NCBI GenBank assembly: GCA_013400115.1
Contig: VXBP01005591.1
Span: 139,255 to 203,254 of the forward strand
Reading direction: 5' to 3'
From: Rhinopomastus cyanomelas
Taxonomy: Eukaryota; Chordata; Aves; Bucerotiformes; Rhinopomastidae
Length of the DNA stretch: 64,000 bases
Shown here: one piece after another, positions 12,583 to 23,860 of the stretch
Layout of the letters: every line of letters begins with the position of its first letter
Position numbering within the stretch: the first letter of the stretch is position 1
Translations under genes and position numbers: made by a program
Notes under the pieces: model-generated
Told to the model about the DNA's origin: nothing
Database searches by the model: none
Seen by the model: only the letters and a program-made list of their open reading frames with translations

Positions 12583-12660
12583 TGACTTGGTCTAGGTGAT
12601 TCTGCTGTAGCAGGGGGATTGGATCTTTCGAGGTCTCTTCCAATCCCTTATGATTCTGTA
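12583..12660 (+). mobile_element. Second CR1 3' tail in series
   Basis: Directly after the first tail comes another CR1 terminus of a different subfamily: tgacttggtctaggtgattc, tgctgtagcagggggattgg, then aggtctcttccaatccctta. This subfamily is the one at 14.7, 15.75, 32.1, 36.5, 38.9 and 62.8 kb. The arrangement is either a very short new insertion into the older tail or a template switch at integration. A similar double tail occurs at 47.5-47.75 kb. Confidence 0.85.
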
Positions 12661-14400
12661 CTACTAATGAAGTATCCCATAAACATGCAAACTTCTGGGC
12701 TTGTGTTATTAACTTGTTCTAAAATGGAAATGCCTATGTCTGCCTGTACAATATAGGTGGTAGCTTGAATTTTCAGTGCAGCAATTTCCCTAAAAAGCAT
12801 ATTACCATGTTTGCCTTAAAGTCTGCAAACGGTAGTAGGTACAACTATATCCTGCTAACTGCAAAGACATCTTTCTCAAGCATGTGATTGTGAGAACTGT
12901 GATAGATTAAAAAAGCCTCAGTTTTTTATAGAAGTTCTTTATACAAATATTTAGGAATTATAGTAAAAGAGGAAAATGTGCACAAGGGCTTAGGGTGCAC
13001 ATGGGAACATAATTTAAATGCATAGGTGGATTCTTGACAAATGGATGAAATGGCTTTTTGTAATGGATCATTCTTCTAAAATCTTTTGATTTTTTGGTTT
13101 GTGTGATTCAACACTTTACCATTTCCTCGTTTGTTTGCCCTTAATAGATGAACTTCTTGAGATCATTTATCCTCTGTTGGCAGAAAAAAAAAAGTTTGAA
13201 AAAAGAGATTGCTTGGTTGGTAACAAATGTCTGAAACATTAAAAAAAAATGATTGAGGTCATAAGCACTCATGGAAGCTACGTGTAAATACAGTTTTACG
13301 CACTAAGATGGAATCTTAGGGTTAGAGGGTGAACTGGCAGGTACTGGTGAAGGTGATCTCTTTAAGTGCAAGACTTAGAAAATCTCTTTTCTTGAAAAGA
13401 ACTCTATCTGGAAGCGGAAGTGATTAGGTTTATTTTTAGCCACAGAGAATATATGAGGCTTGTTTAAAAAAAAATAAATATTTCCACACCCACACTTTTC
13501 AGAACTGCCTGAAGTGACATTGCTGTGTTCTAAATGGAGACATTCTGAGTCAGTTAAATAATTTTTTCAGTGATGGTTTTTACCTTCATCTTTTTCTTTT
13601 GTTTATCAACTACATGTCTACTGTGTTCTCCCAAGGGGATGCATGCATCATGGTTTTCGCAGCTGCTGTTCAACATTTGGAAAGTAATGAAGCAGACTGG
13701 AACTATAAAATAAAAATTGTTGAGGAGGGGATGTATTTGGAATTTTGGTTTGTTTTTAATTCTGATGGGTTGTTGGTTTTGCTTTTTTCTGGAGAAGTGA
13801 CATCTGGATGGTTTTTAACACTCCCTTGATTGAAACAGGGGACATGTAATATTAATAGGCACTATGTGGTTGAGAATCAACATTTTGCAGACTTATCCTA
13901 TTAATACCCTAGCAAAAATGCTGCATTTAGGTTTTTACTCTTAACAAAAACAAACAGTTCATTATGCGGAAGTGACAAACTAGAGCTGCCTTCCAGTGAT
14001 ATTAAGTGTATTTGTGTGCTGAGGCCTCAAGTCATTCCTGGTAGACACCATACATTGAGCCAAACTCAGCCTTTGCTGAGAAACAGGCAAAGTAGAATTA
14101 AAGGAGTGTGAAGCCCTATACACTTTGTTCTGTCTTGAACAATCATTTGGCTTTGACAGGGTCCTGCAGAATTTCACTATTGAGGTTCAAATTGGCAACA
14201 AAGCCAGTTTGTCAGACTGCAAACCTGAGTGCATCCTGTCGTAATTAGCAGATTATCACTGATGAGTCAGACTTCAGAGATGGAATAGTGGCATTGAACA
14301 ACTGTTGACTTGTACCAGTTTCTTTTGATTTCACATAAAAGAGAGAACATTTCCCAGTGAAAACATTCTTGAAGTATATCCTCAAATGCCTGATTTAGAG
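12661..14400. other. Unique sequence, no gene seen
   Basis: No gene or transposon recognised in 1.7 kb of AT-rich sequence with several A runs (13183-13192, 13239-13247, 13466-13475). Confidence 0.55.
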
Positions 14401-14468
14401 GACAGTTGGACTAGATGATCTCCAGTGGTGCCTTCCAAGCCCTAGCATTCTATGTGTGATTCTGTGAC
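14401..14468 (+). mobile_element. CR1 LINE 3' tail fragment
   Basis: Short plus-strand CR1 terminus: acagttggactagatgatct, tgccttccaagccctagcat, then gattctgtga. The rest of the element is absent or too diverged to see. Confidence 0.75.
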
Positions 14469-14654
14469 TTCAGCTCTCCAGTTCTCCTAATGACTTGCAA
14501 TAATTTTGTGTCAGTGAATATTCACAATCTCCAATGAAGGGTCATATGCAAAGTGCAAATTTAACAATGAAGAGGAAGATAGATCTCGTGTAGATGTAAA
14601 ACTTTTGTAAATGCTTATAATTATGAGTCTTGTGTGATATTTGTTGGCAACAAA

Positions 14655-14858
14655 TCATAGAATCATTAGGGATTGAAAGGGACCTCAAAAGATCATCCAG
14701 TCCAATCCCCCTGCCACAGCAGGATCACCTAGATCAAGTCACACAAGAACACATCCAGGCGGGTCTTAAACCTCTCCAGTGAAGGAGACTCCACAAACTC
14801 CCTGGGCAGCCTGTTCCAGTGCTCTGTCACTCTCACTGTGAAGATGTTCCTTCTCATG
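14655..14858 (-). mobile_element. CR1 LINE 3' end, young
   Basis: Minus-strand CR1. On the plus strand it starts with the reversed tail tcatagaatcattagggatt, then catccagtccaatccccctg, the reversed tcacctagatcaagtcacac block, cctgggcagcctgttccagt, and stops after gaagatgttccttctcatg. About 200 bases, 5'-truncated, with low divergence from the copy at 62.8 kb. Confidence 0.92.
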
Positions 14859-15218
14859 GGCTTGAGAGTTTGTGAATAGTTTAAGTTCCTCTTCTGTCTA
14901 GCTGGCCCATACTAGCAAGGTTTTCAAATCCTGTTGAGATTATGTGAGATTTTGGGGGAAAAGAATAGACCTAGGTATATCTTCTGGAATCTTCTATGTT
15001 GTGATACTTGTGATATTTGTTATTCAATAGACGTATTTTGCCTTCAAACTTCTGGCAAACCGACAAATATGCTAATCTGAAGAGTCCGTACAAAACCTAT
15101 AATAAGCATTTATAGTACTTCCCAAAGCATTAAGTCCCTTCTAAGAATTCTATCAAGAATTTTAAAACTGCTGCAAACGTTTGGTACCTTGACACCTGTA
15201 TCCTGTGAAACCTTGGTA

Positions 15219-15422
15219 TGTACAGGTCCAAAAAAGGGCAACAAGGTTTGCAAAGGACCTGGAGAACAAGCCTCATAAGGAGTGGCTAAGGTAGCTGGGA
15301 CTATTTAGTCTGAATGAAAAGAAGCTGATGGGAGACCTTACGCTCTCTTTAAAACTACTTGAAAGGAGGTTGTAGAGAGGTGGGTGTTGTATCTTCTCAC
15401 AAGTAACAAGCGAGAGGACCAG
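15219..15422 (+). mobile_element. Old CR1 LINE, left part (interrupted)
   Basis: Plus-strand older CR1 beginning at tacaggtccaaaaaagggca and running through ctgggactatttagtctgaa and aggttgtagagaggtgggtg to aacaagcgagaggaccagag. It is broken by an antisense CR1 from about 15423 and resumes at 15681-15745 and 16164-16360, so it served as the landing site of two later insertions. Confidence 0.85.
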
Positions 15423-15680
15423 AGGTTGGAATAGATCTCTAGGATTGTCCAGTCCAACTGTTAATCCAATGCCACCATACCCAGTAAATCATGTTTTCAA
15501 GTGCCAGATCTACACATTCTTTTAATACCTCCAGGGATGGTGACTCCACCGCCTCCCTGGGCAGCCTGTTTCAATCTCTGACCAGTTCTGATGTCCAATC
15601 TAAATCTCCCCTGGCACAGCTTGAGGCCATTTCCTCTCCTCCTGTCACTAGTTGTTTGGGAAAAGAGACTGACTCCCACA
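15423..15680 (-). mobile_element. CR1 LINE nested inside old CR1
   Basis: A minus-strand CR1 3' part inside the plus-strand one. It begins gttggaatagatctctagga, then gtccagtccaactgttaatc, has a cctccctgggcagcctgttt block (15556-15575), and ends after tgactcccaca. Its ends fall where the host element would read aggaccagag / ggaaatt. Its tail subfamily differs from the younger neighbour at 15745. Confidence 0.85.
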
Positions 15681-15745
15681 AACAAAAGGTGAGGGAAGGC
15701 CTCTACCACGAGAGGAAATTTAGATGATACATTAGGAGAAACTTC
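15681..15745 (+). mobile_element. Old CR1 LINE, middle part
   Basis: Continuation of the element begun at 15219: a cacgagaggaaatttagatg block and cattaggagaaacttcat, which in CR1 precede the cttcactgatagg block now found at 16164. The younger CR1 sits between them. The gaaacttc just before the insert (15738-15745) reappears just after it (16163-16170), compatible with a short target-site duplication. Confidence 0.75.
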
Positions 15746-16022
15746 ATTAATGTCTATAAATGAAGGGTGAGTGTCAGGAGGATGGAGCCAGGCTCCTCTC
15801 AATGTCATCTAGTGATAGGACGAGGGGCAATGGTTGTAAGCTGGAACATAGGAGATATCCGAAGGAACTTCTTCACAGTGAGGGTGATGGAGCACCAGAA
15901 CAGGCTGCCACAACAGGGGACTTGTGGAGTCTTCTTAATGGAGATGTTTAAGACCCGCCTGGGTGTGTTCCTGTGTGACTTGGTCTAGGTGGTCTTGCTG
16001 TGTCTGGGGGATTGGACTAGAT

Positions 16023-16038
16023 CACACACACACACACA
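16023..16038. repeat. (CA)8 microsatellite
   Basis: Eight CA units at the left edge of the inverted CR1 fragment inside a CR1 tail. In an intact antisense CR1 this position would hold the reversed tail repeat, so the CA run may have replaced it. Confidence 0.95.
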
Positions 16039-16114
16039 ATCTTTAGGGATTGGAAGGGACCTCGAAAGATCATCTAGTCCAATCCCCCGACACAGCAGGA
16101 TCACCTAGACCAAG
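16039..16114 (-). mobile_element. Inverted CR1 3' end inside a CR1 tail
   Basis: Seventy-six bases of CR1 terminus in reverse (atctttagggattggaaggg to cctagaccaag) lie between ggactagat and atgattttttgaggtccc of the plus-strand host tail. The fragment is complementary to host sequence on both sides (15978-16022 and 16126-16146), so this strand can fold into a long hairpin. Confidence 0.9.
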
Positions 16115-16163
16115 ATGATTTTTTGAGGTCCCTTCCAATCCCTAATGATTCTATGATTCTATG

Positions 16164-16360
16164 AAACTTCTTCATTGATAGGGTCAGTAAGCTTTGGAAC
16201 AGATTGCCCAGGGAAGTGATTAAATCGCCTTCCCTGGGAGTGTTTAAAAGTCATGTAGACATGGAGATTCAGGACATGGTTTAGTGTTTGGCTTGGTATA
16301 GTTAGCTTGATGGTTGGAATTGATGATCTTAAAGGTCTTTTCCAAACTGGATGATTCTAA
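16164..16360 (+). mobile_element. Old CR1 LINE, right part
   Basis: The 3' remainder of the element that starts at 15219: aacttcttcattgatagggt, tggaacagattgcccaggga, ttggaattgatgatcttaaa, ending ggatgattctaa. It follows directly on the young insertion. Confidence 0.85.
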
Positions 16361-17079
16361 GTTTCCATATGCAGAGTTTTCAGACTACATTTGTGACTTG
16401 TCATGTATTGATTTTACAGTGTTGTCTTAAGGCAGAGGAAAGAAGTTGGTTTTCTTAAACCTTTGTAAAACATGCTTTGCTGGAGTCATAGCAAGTCCAG
16501 TGTTACAACATTAACTTTTAAAGGAACAGGTTTGAAATCACACGGATATCTAATTGTAATTTCTGATGCTGTGAAGTATAGTTTCTCAAAGCTATGAAGA
16601 AATCCTACAAAGCTGCTGTTTCTGCAGCTAGTGGAGCATCACTAGAGAAACTGGGTTTATTATAATTACAAACACAGACACCACAGAAGCAGATGTTTTG
16701 AGAAAGCTGAAAATTTAAGTTTTAATGAGAGCTATTGTTGTGGTTAAATAATGCATATCTCCAGCTACATGGATGCTTGTATTGAGAGATTCTAAAGCTT
16801 TATGTTTCAGTGTGAGTACAATTAAAATGTCTTTGTGATTCCTGTTTAAGTAATGCTTGAAAACTAAGAGCTTCAAGCGTCTCCCTGAAGCAAGAAGCTA
16901 TTCAATAAAATGTCTTATTCCCTATTGTACTTTATGAGCTGCATTTTGCAGCAATAGCTTTTAGAAAAGAGCTAGCCTTCAACAGTCTGAATCACTGAAA
17001 TATGGAAATGAAGGATGTTCTTTGGAACAAGGAAAATGCAAGGATCTAAGCATTTAATTTAACTGCTCTACCAATGTGT
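16361..17079. other. Unique sequence, no gene seen
   Basis: No gene or transposon recognised. Confidence 0.55.
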
Positions 17080-18739
17080 GCTGCTCAAACACAAAGAGTT
17101 CTTTTGCCTCAAGTTTCACTGGACAAGGCTCTGGCATTACTGCCCAAGTAATGCCAAGGTATGGAAGGCAAATGCAGGGACTGGGAGAAGGAAGCTCCTC
17201 CCACTCTAAGTGAAGATCGGGTTTGAGACAAAGAACCTTAACTTGTTCAAGTCCATGGGACGTTATGAAATCCATCTGTGTGTCCTGAGGGGACTTGGAG
17301 AATGAAGTTACAAAGCTTCTCTCCATCATATTTGAAAGGTCAAGTTCTCATTCACTGGAAAAGGACAAACATAACCCCCATTTTTCTAAAAGGGAGATAA
17401 GGGAGATGTGGGAAACCACAGGCCAGTCTGTCTCATTTCTGTGTACAGTGAGATCATGAAGCAGATCCTCCTGAAGGCTCTTCTAGGGCACAAGGAAAAT
17501 AGGGGTGATTTGTGGCGACTAACATGGCTTCACCAATGGCAAATTGTGCCTAACAAATTTGGTGGCCTTCTACAGTGGGGTTATAGCATTGGTGAATAAG
17601 GCATGAGCAAATGATATCTCCTGTCTGGACTTGTTCAAAGCATTCAGCAAAGTCCTGCACAATATCCTACTATCAAAGCTGGAACAACGTGGGCTTGACA
17701 GATGGAGCATTTGATGAATAATGTTCCTTAAGTCTGTGGATGATCACACTGAAAGAGTTGTGTTCATCAGCCCTGTGTCCAAGCAGAAATCAGTGACAAG
17801 TGGTATTGCAAGGATTAGTACTAGAACCAGTATTGTTTAATAACTTTACTGGTGATGTGGACAATGGGATTGAGTGCACGCTCAGAAAGTCTGCAGATGA
17901 GACCAAACTGTGTATGTCAGTATGCTGGACAGAAGGAATGGTATACACAGGGACCTTGACAACTTGAGAAGTGGTCCTGTGCCACAACAAGGCACACTGC
18001 AAAGTCTTCTACCTGAGCTGGGTCAATTCCAAGCACAAATACATGCTGAGAAGAGAATGTACTGAGAGTAGTCATAAGAAGAGGGACTTGATGTAAAGTT
18101 GGACATGGGTTAACAATGGGCAAATACAGCCCAGAAGGCCAACTGTGCCCTCAACTGCATAAAAAGGCACATGGTCAGCAGGTAAATGGATGTGGTTCTC
18201 CCCCTCTTCTCTGCTCTTGTGAGACCCCAGCCGATGTACTGTGTCCAGCTCTGTAGCCCCCAACAAAAGAAGGACTTGAGGCTGTTGGAGCTGGTCCAGA
18301 GGAGGGCCACAAACATGATCAGAGGACTGTCTCCTTTGAAGACAGGCTGAGGGAATTGGTGTTGTTCAGCCTGGAGAAGAGAAGGTTTATTATGGTCTTT
18401 CAGTATCTGAAGAGGGACTGCAAGAAGGCTGAGGGGGGACTTTTGTAACAAGGACTTTTTACTAGGATAAGAGGTAAAAACTTAAACTGAAACAGAGGGG
18501 ATTTTAGAGGAAATTTAATCAGAAACAAGGAGGAAGCTCTTCACTGTGAGAATGGTGAGAGGTTGGAATAGGTTGCCCGAGGAATTTCTAGCTATTTCCA
18601 TCACTTGTATGTATTCAAGACCAGACTGAGTGGGGCTTTGAGCAATGTGGTTTAGTGGGAGGTGTCCCTGCCCATGGTAGGGGGTGGAAACTAGATGATC
18701 TTTAATGTTCCTTTCAACTAAAATGATTCCATGATCCAT
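17080..18739 (+). mobile_element. CR1 LINE, long but decayed (1.7 kb)
   Basis: The longest CR1 in the window. In order: pre-RT ORF2 (about 17150-17330), the ctggaaaaggacaaacataa block before the RT core (17357-17376), remnants of the RT palm (17400-17900), the post-RT region (18120-18330, cttctctgctcttgtgagac), and the 3' end with gtccctgcccatggtagggg and a tail at 18690-18739. Frameshifts and stops break ORF2 many times. Only short open pieces survive, for example about 60 codons at 17408-17599 that still read NHRPVCLISVYSEIMKQILL. It shares its tail type with the first tails at 12.5 and 47.6 kb but is clearly older. Confidence 0.92.
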
Positions 18740-21209
18740 ACTAGCCTTTCATACAGTATTTCGTGTTCCAAGGTGTTGGGTTTTTAATTGAACTCATTTG
18801 CAAATCTTCATTTCCGCTTTTACATTATTTATATGATAAGCTGGAAATGGAATTTCTGGAAGGTTCGGTTTAAGTAAATTCTGGATTCTCAGAAAATCCC
18901 TTCTGGAAAAAATAGAAAAACGGATGCGAGTCAGACTGATGTACAGGGAGTTTTAATCTTATTTTTGTCGGATTGTATGTACTCTAATTTCCTTGGTTTG
19001 CTCTGCTCTGTCCTTTCTTATCATAAAATCAGTCTTAATGTATTATTGCTAACGTGGTTACTGCTGAAACATTATAGCTTCCTTGCTGGTTGTGGACTTG
19101 GGAGTTAAGCCATTGCAGGTCAGCTTGCATCTGGATGTTTGGTTCTGATCTAGAACAAGTGTAAGCCATCTTGACACTGGAGGTAGCAGGGTTTTTCCTA
19201 AACAACTATCACCAAATAAAACAAACAGGGTGGTGGTCATCTGTATGTTTGCTGACATGTAACTCAGCATTTTACAAGTGTGAAGAATCCTATGACCAAG
19301 TTCAATAATTTCTCACTTGCCAAAAAAAACCAAAAAAGGGAGGCTATGGCAAGGTCTCAGCAGTTGCAAAGAAAAAAGTAAAAAATTCACCTGTGTAGTT
19401 GGAGAGATTTTTTTTTTTCCTTAAAATAATTAAAACCATCTATCTAATCAGTATAACTGTGCAACGGCTATTTTATGCTATGTCACACCAGGCGGAGTTA
19501 ACTTGGTGACAGTGTGAGCTGGTTGGCATTCTGCTTCCGTTATTTAAGGAGCTGTCAGCCAAAAGGGCTTTAGGGTGAAGCTATCTGGGAGTTTCACAGC
19601 AATTTCCTGAAGAAGGCCTAATAAAGGTAATTAACTGTAAAAAAATCCAAGTCACTGGAAAAGGCAAAGTGATACAAATGTTGAACTGAATTAAAAGAGT
19701 GAAGAGAAAATTGTGACGATCACTGTATTTTCTATAGGATCCTGATGTTTACAATATTGCTGTAGCCCTGGCACTGCTCAACATCGTTCTCTGTGGAGAG
19801 AGAGAATAGCTGGAAATTCCTGTTTATTTCTGCCCACTTAGGTTTAGGGGATAGTCTTTGCTGTTAAGAGGTCATACACATTCTTAATTAGGAGAGAAAA
19901 ATCTGTGGGAAACACAGTGCAACCTGACAGTGTACTTACTGCGCTTCCTTGTGCCTCCACAGACCAAGCACAGCTTTAGGCAGAGTAACCTTTGTCCCCA
20001 AAGTGCTGAGAACTGAGGTTGACACATGGATGATTCCTTTTTTCCTATGAGGGACCACTAACATTCTGACTCTTGTGGGGGCAGTGTGGAGAAAAATATT
20101 CTACTGGCTCGCTTTTCCAGAAGTAAGTAATCTTGACAGGGAGAGTCTGGACTGGATAACAGCAGGTTTCTGCTTCAGAGGGGAAGTTGTTGATGCAGCA
20201 CCACAGTGTAGAGGCTGCTTGCAGAGACCCCCCCCCCCAGGGAGTCAGAGTAGAGATGTCTCTCTCTGCAGGACTCTCCTTCTGCCTCTCTGCAGACAGG
20301 CTGCTCAAGACAGAATGGACCCAGTCCAGAGAATGACCTGGACTGTAAGTTTAATGGACATTTTTTATGATAGGTTTGGGTGGATTTTTCTTATATAATG
20401 GACTTCTCACTACCGTTGGGTATTCTGTCAGGGTACCTTTTGGTCAGAGGTGTTCTCTCTTTTGATGGTGACGGGTTACATGACCTTATCCTTGCATTAT
20501 GTAAAGACTGATGTTAAACTGTGCTGCTTTGGACTGGTTTGCAGAACTCTCAAATAGTCCCTCAAAACACCCACAAGCCAGATGTCTGGGACTGTTGTGG
20601 TAAATGCACCCTCATGACTTTGTGCTGAAGGAAGGGTTTGAACACATGGCCATTGTCCTACAGAAGTTGTCAGATAATAAAACCGCTACTACTCCCAAAA
20701 ATTCTTGTTCTTAATGTAGGGAGAATTCATTGGTACCTTCTTATTCCTTTTTCAGCCCCACAAAGTAAATAAAGCAATCTTTTTAGAGCAGAGCAGGAGC
20801 TTTGTTCAGCTAGGAAGAGCAGCTTTTCACTCTTCCTGTCATGGTAGAAAAATGTGCAGTTGTGGTGGCCCTGAAGTAGGTATCTTTGTCGCACATTGAA
20901 TGCTTTTTAAAAAAATTCCATTTAGTTTGTTTTGAAGGGTTTTTATGATTCTTCAGTTCTTTTCAGCCCCCGCTTGGAGGCTCACCTTTACAAACCATTA
21001 CCTGTACTGAGGACTGGACCTTGGATCTGTAACACAGGGCTAGTAGTGACCATGTATCCACTTTTACCTAAGGTACTAAAGGTGATGAAAGGCTCTGAAA
21101 AGCCAAAGTTTTCTCTTAATTTAGTTTCCTTTAAAGATGAGATTTTTCTAAACCCTACCCTTTTTGTAAACTTATCCTGTTACTGTTCTTTAGGTTTTGG
21201 GTCAGAACT
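18740..21209. other. Unique sequence, no gene seen
   Basis: No transposon recognised. A C11 run lies at 20228-20238. Around 20280-20343 there are acceptor-like ctctctctgcag and ctgcctctctgcag strings followed by a GTAAGT donor at 20344, which could bound a tiny exon of about 50-75 bases. With nothing else to support it I do not annotate an exon. Confidence 0.45.
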
Positions 21210-21768
21210 TGTCCCCATAGCCCTTTGTTGGACTCTTTCTAGTAGTTTCCTGTCTCTCATGATTTGGGGAGTGCAAAAGTGGGCACAGTGCTCCAGGTAT
21301 GTCCTCAAGGGCAGAGTAGAGAGAAAGAACCTCCTTTGTCTGCTGGACACATTTTTCTCGATGTGTCCCAGGGTAGCATTTGCTTTCTTGGTCACAAAGG
21401 CCTGTTGGCGTCCCGTGGATAATTTACCATCCACTAGATCCTTTTGCATGGAGCTGCTTTTCAGCAGGACAACCCCTAATCTGTACTGGTGCATGGTGTT
21501 ATTCCACCTCAGGTGCAGACTCTACACTCACCCATGTGGAACTTCATTTAGTTCCCTTTTGCCCAGTTCTTGTCTGTCCAGATCTCACTTAATGGCACCA
21601 CAGCCAGTCCTCCCGGTAGCAAACTTGCTATCTCCTCACTCAGGTCACTGATGAAGATTTTGAAAAAGGCTGGTCCTAATGCTGATCCCTAGGGAGCACC
21701 GCTAGCTATAGGTATCCAGCTGGATTCTGTGCTGCTGATCGCAACCCTCTGAGGTCTGTTGTTTAGCC
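21210..21768 (-). mobile_element. CR1 LINE, ORF2 C-terminal region, old
   Basis: Read on the minus strand this carries the end of the CR1 RT frame and the region after it. Plus-strand landmarks are ccccatagccctttgttgga, gggcacagtgctccaggtat, a gcaaacttgctatctcctca block (the reversed FADDT region, degraded) and gatgaagattttgaaaaagg. The frame at 21180-21494 (minus) still reads as CR1: YRLG near its start, KANATLG near the middle and KLLERVQQRAM near the end. No 3' tail is present. The 239-codon plus-strand frame over 20932-21651 is the antisense shadow of this element plus its flank. Confidence 0.85.
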
Positions 21769-23656
21769 CCGTTATGTTCAATCATGTAACCCTGCTTTTC
21801 CTCAGTTTACCTGACTTTGTCAGCTTGGCAGATGGGAATATGACTTTGCAGCCAACTGTGTATCACCACCTCAGCTCCTCTGATGCTGCATTGTGCCTGT
21901 TTCTTGTTATTTGGCCTTGTGGAACAACAGATCTTCTACATGTGTGCATCATGTGCAGTTATTTATTTACCTTCTCATCAGTAGAAGCATCTGGACAACT
22001 GTTGCAAGCCACTGCCCAAACTGAAATGTCCTTCCTGGTCAGATCTGTCTGAGTGGATGCATCAGACTACCCACGTGCTGTCTCTGTAACAGCAACGGCC
22101 TTAGATCTCAGATTAGCACCTGCAGTTTTGAGAGATCACTGGTGTTCTCTCCTACGCGGTTTTGCCGTGAGCAGGATGCAGGCCCCACCTGTATGTGCTG
22201 CCTTGTGGGGCTCTTCCAGTCTCATGCTCTCCCACTTTGTGCCGGGAAGGCTGTAGCGGTCTCATTCTACAAGGACTGACAGCTTCTGGTTTCCTTGATT
22301 CATATTGATTCTTAATGTTCCTCCATGGCTACTTCATAAGCAGGTACCATTTCAGAAGACAAGCACCCTCTTATTTTAATTTCTCTGTAGAATTCTTTAA
22401 TTTGGTTTTTTTTTCTGACTTTTCAGGCATTTCTTTTTATTTGAATAGAATTACCTTCTCTAGCATTGTAATCCATAAATCAAAAAGCTCAACAATACAG
22501 CTGCGACAAAGGCTTTGTCTTTCATATCCTGGCATATCATTCTTCAATTCTTTAATAAACTAAGTCTGGTAATCATGGTGCAAGCCCTAGTGTGAAGTAC
22601 TCAGGAAGAGTTGTCCCCATTTATTGGAAAAATTATTTGTGCAGCTGAGGTCAGAAAGGTCTTTAGTAAATTCTTGCATACATTGTGAATTAGTTCAAAA
22701 CTGAGAAAGCTGAAGAAGCAGAGGTTTTCTATGTCAAGGCTTATGCTGCAGGTAGAACAACCTGTGTTAAAGCAATTTGCATTATGCACTGTCTCCATTT
22801 AAAAGACTGAAGTGCCAATCCCATCTCTCTCACTTGACCTTCACCTAGTATAGACTGTCATAAAATCTCTTTTATAAATGACAGAAAGGCAGCACAGGCA
22901 CTGCACCTGTAACAATGTAAGATTACCTGTGAATTTATGACTGAGGGATGTTGCTTCCTTGGTTAGAGGAGTGAATCTCATGTGCTAATAGGCAGTGCTG
23001 TCTGTCCTGCCAATGCCAGGGCAAAGTCACTATGATGATCTGAACCAGAGCTAGCTGGGCACTGTGGCATTGAGCTCTGTTTTGTGTCTTTCACAAAAGT
23101 GAAAATGGAAGTTACAAAATGCCTATTCATAACTTTACCTTGTTGATTTTTCTTTTCCTGCACTAAATTACTGCATCTACAAGTAATTTCAAAATCAGCT
23201 TCTTAGAAAAAGAGCCCTCATCTCTCATCTGCTGCTCCTTGCTGTTATTCATATAGTAAATAACAGTCTGAATAGACATCTTTCCTCAGATGAAACTAGC
23301 TGCACAAATACTGCTTTTTGCATCTCCTCTTGGGTGATGTGAAATTTAGGGTGAGAGGTGCCCGGGTATGTCATGGCTGTAAAAGGATGAGTGGAGACTA
23401 TCACAATGAGACAGTGTGATACCTCTCCTGTGGGCTTTATGCTCTGTGAAATGGAGGAATGGTGTGTAAGGAAAAATTGTGTGCAGAGTAATAACAATTG
23501 CCCATTGCAAGTATAAATTCTGTTTTTTAAAGTTATGTTCTGGAGTGTAATATTATATATAATATGTGATGTTAGATGTTACCCTAAGCTTGTGATTATT
23601 GCTGTAGCACTCACAGACAAGATACACTTGTTCATTTGTAGATTTAAAATTTTGAG
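21769..23656. other. Unique sequence, no gene seen
   Basis: No gene seen. The part at 22020-22270 is somewhat GC-richer than its surroundings and has overlapping open frames (for example 22053-22256, plus), without recognisable motifs. It could be more decayed LINE sequence continuing from 21.77 kb. Confidence 0.45.
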
Positions 23657-23860
23657 TCATAGAACCATTTAGATTGGAGAAGATCTTTAAGATTATCAAG
23701 TCCAACCATTAACCTAACTGTACTAAGCCCACCACTAAACCATGTCTGTAAGCTCCATACCTACACAACTTTGAAAAAGATTCAAACACCTTCTTGGTCA
23801 GCCTGTTCCAATACCCAATGACTCTTCCAGTGAAGAAGGTTTTTGTGATACCTAGAAGCT
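23657..23860 (-). mobile_element. CR1 LINE 3' end, old
   Basis: Antisense CR1 starting tcatagaaccatttagattg, then caagtccaaccattaaccta, tcttggtcagcctgttccaa and ccagtgaagaaggtttttgt. About 200 bases, 5'-truncated and diverged. Same subfamily as the copy at 29.24 kb. Confidence 0.88.

Larger units (their letters stand above)
15746..16163 (+). mobile_element. Young CR1 LINE, with an insert in its tail
   Basis: Plus-strand CR1 of the abundant young subfamily: attaatgtctataaatgaag, ggtgagtgtcaggaggatgg, tctagtgataggacgagggg, cttcttcacagtgagggtga, gtgacttggtctaggtggtc, ending gattctatgattctatga. Its tail is split at 16022/16115 by 92 bases, a CA run plus an inverted CR1 end. It is inserted in the older plus-strand CR1. 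Confidence 0.92.

Noticed and set aside
15497..15808. 103-codon minus-strand frame
   Set aside because: Translation of nested CR1 sequence across an element boundary; not a gene.
20280..20343. Tiny candidate exon between ctgcag acceptors and a GTAAGT donor
   Set aside because: Too short to test for coding, pyrimidine-rich surroundings produce such acceptors easily, and no partner exon was found.
20932..21651. Longest open frame in the window (239 codons, plus)
   Set aside because: More than half of it is the antisense of a CR1 element at 21210-21768. The rest has no motif or splice support.
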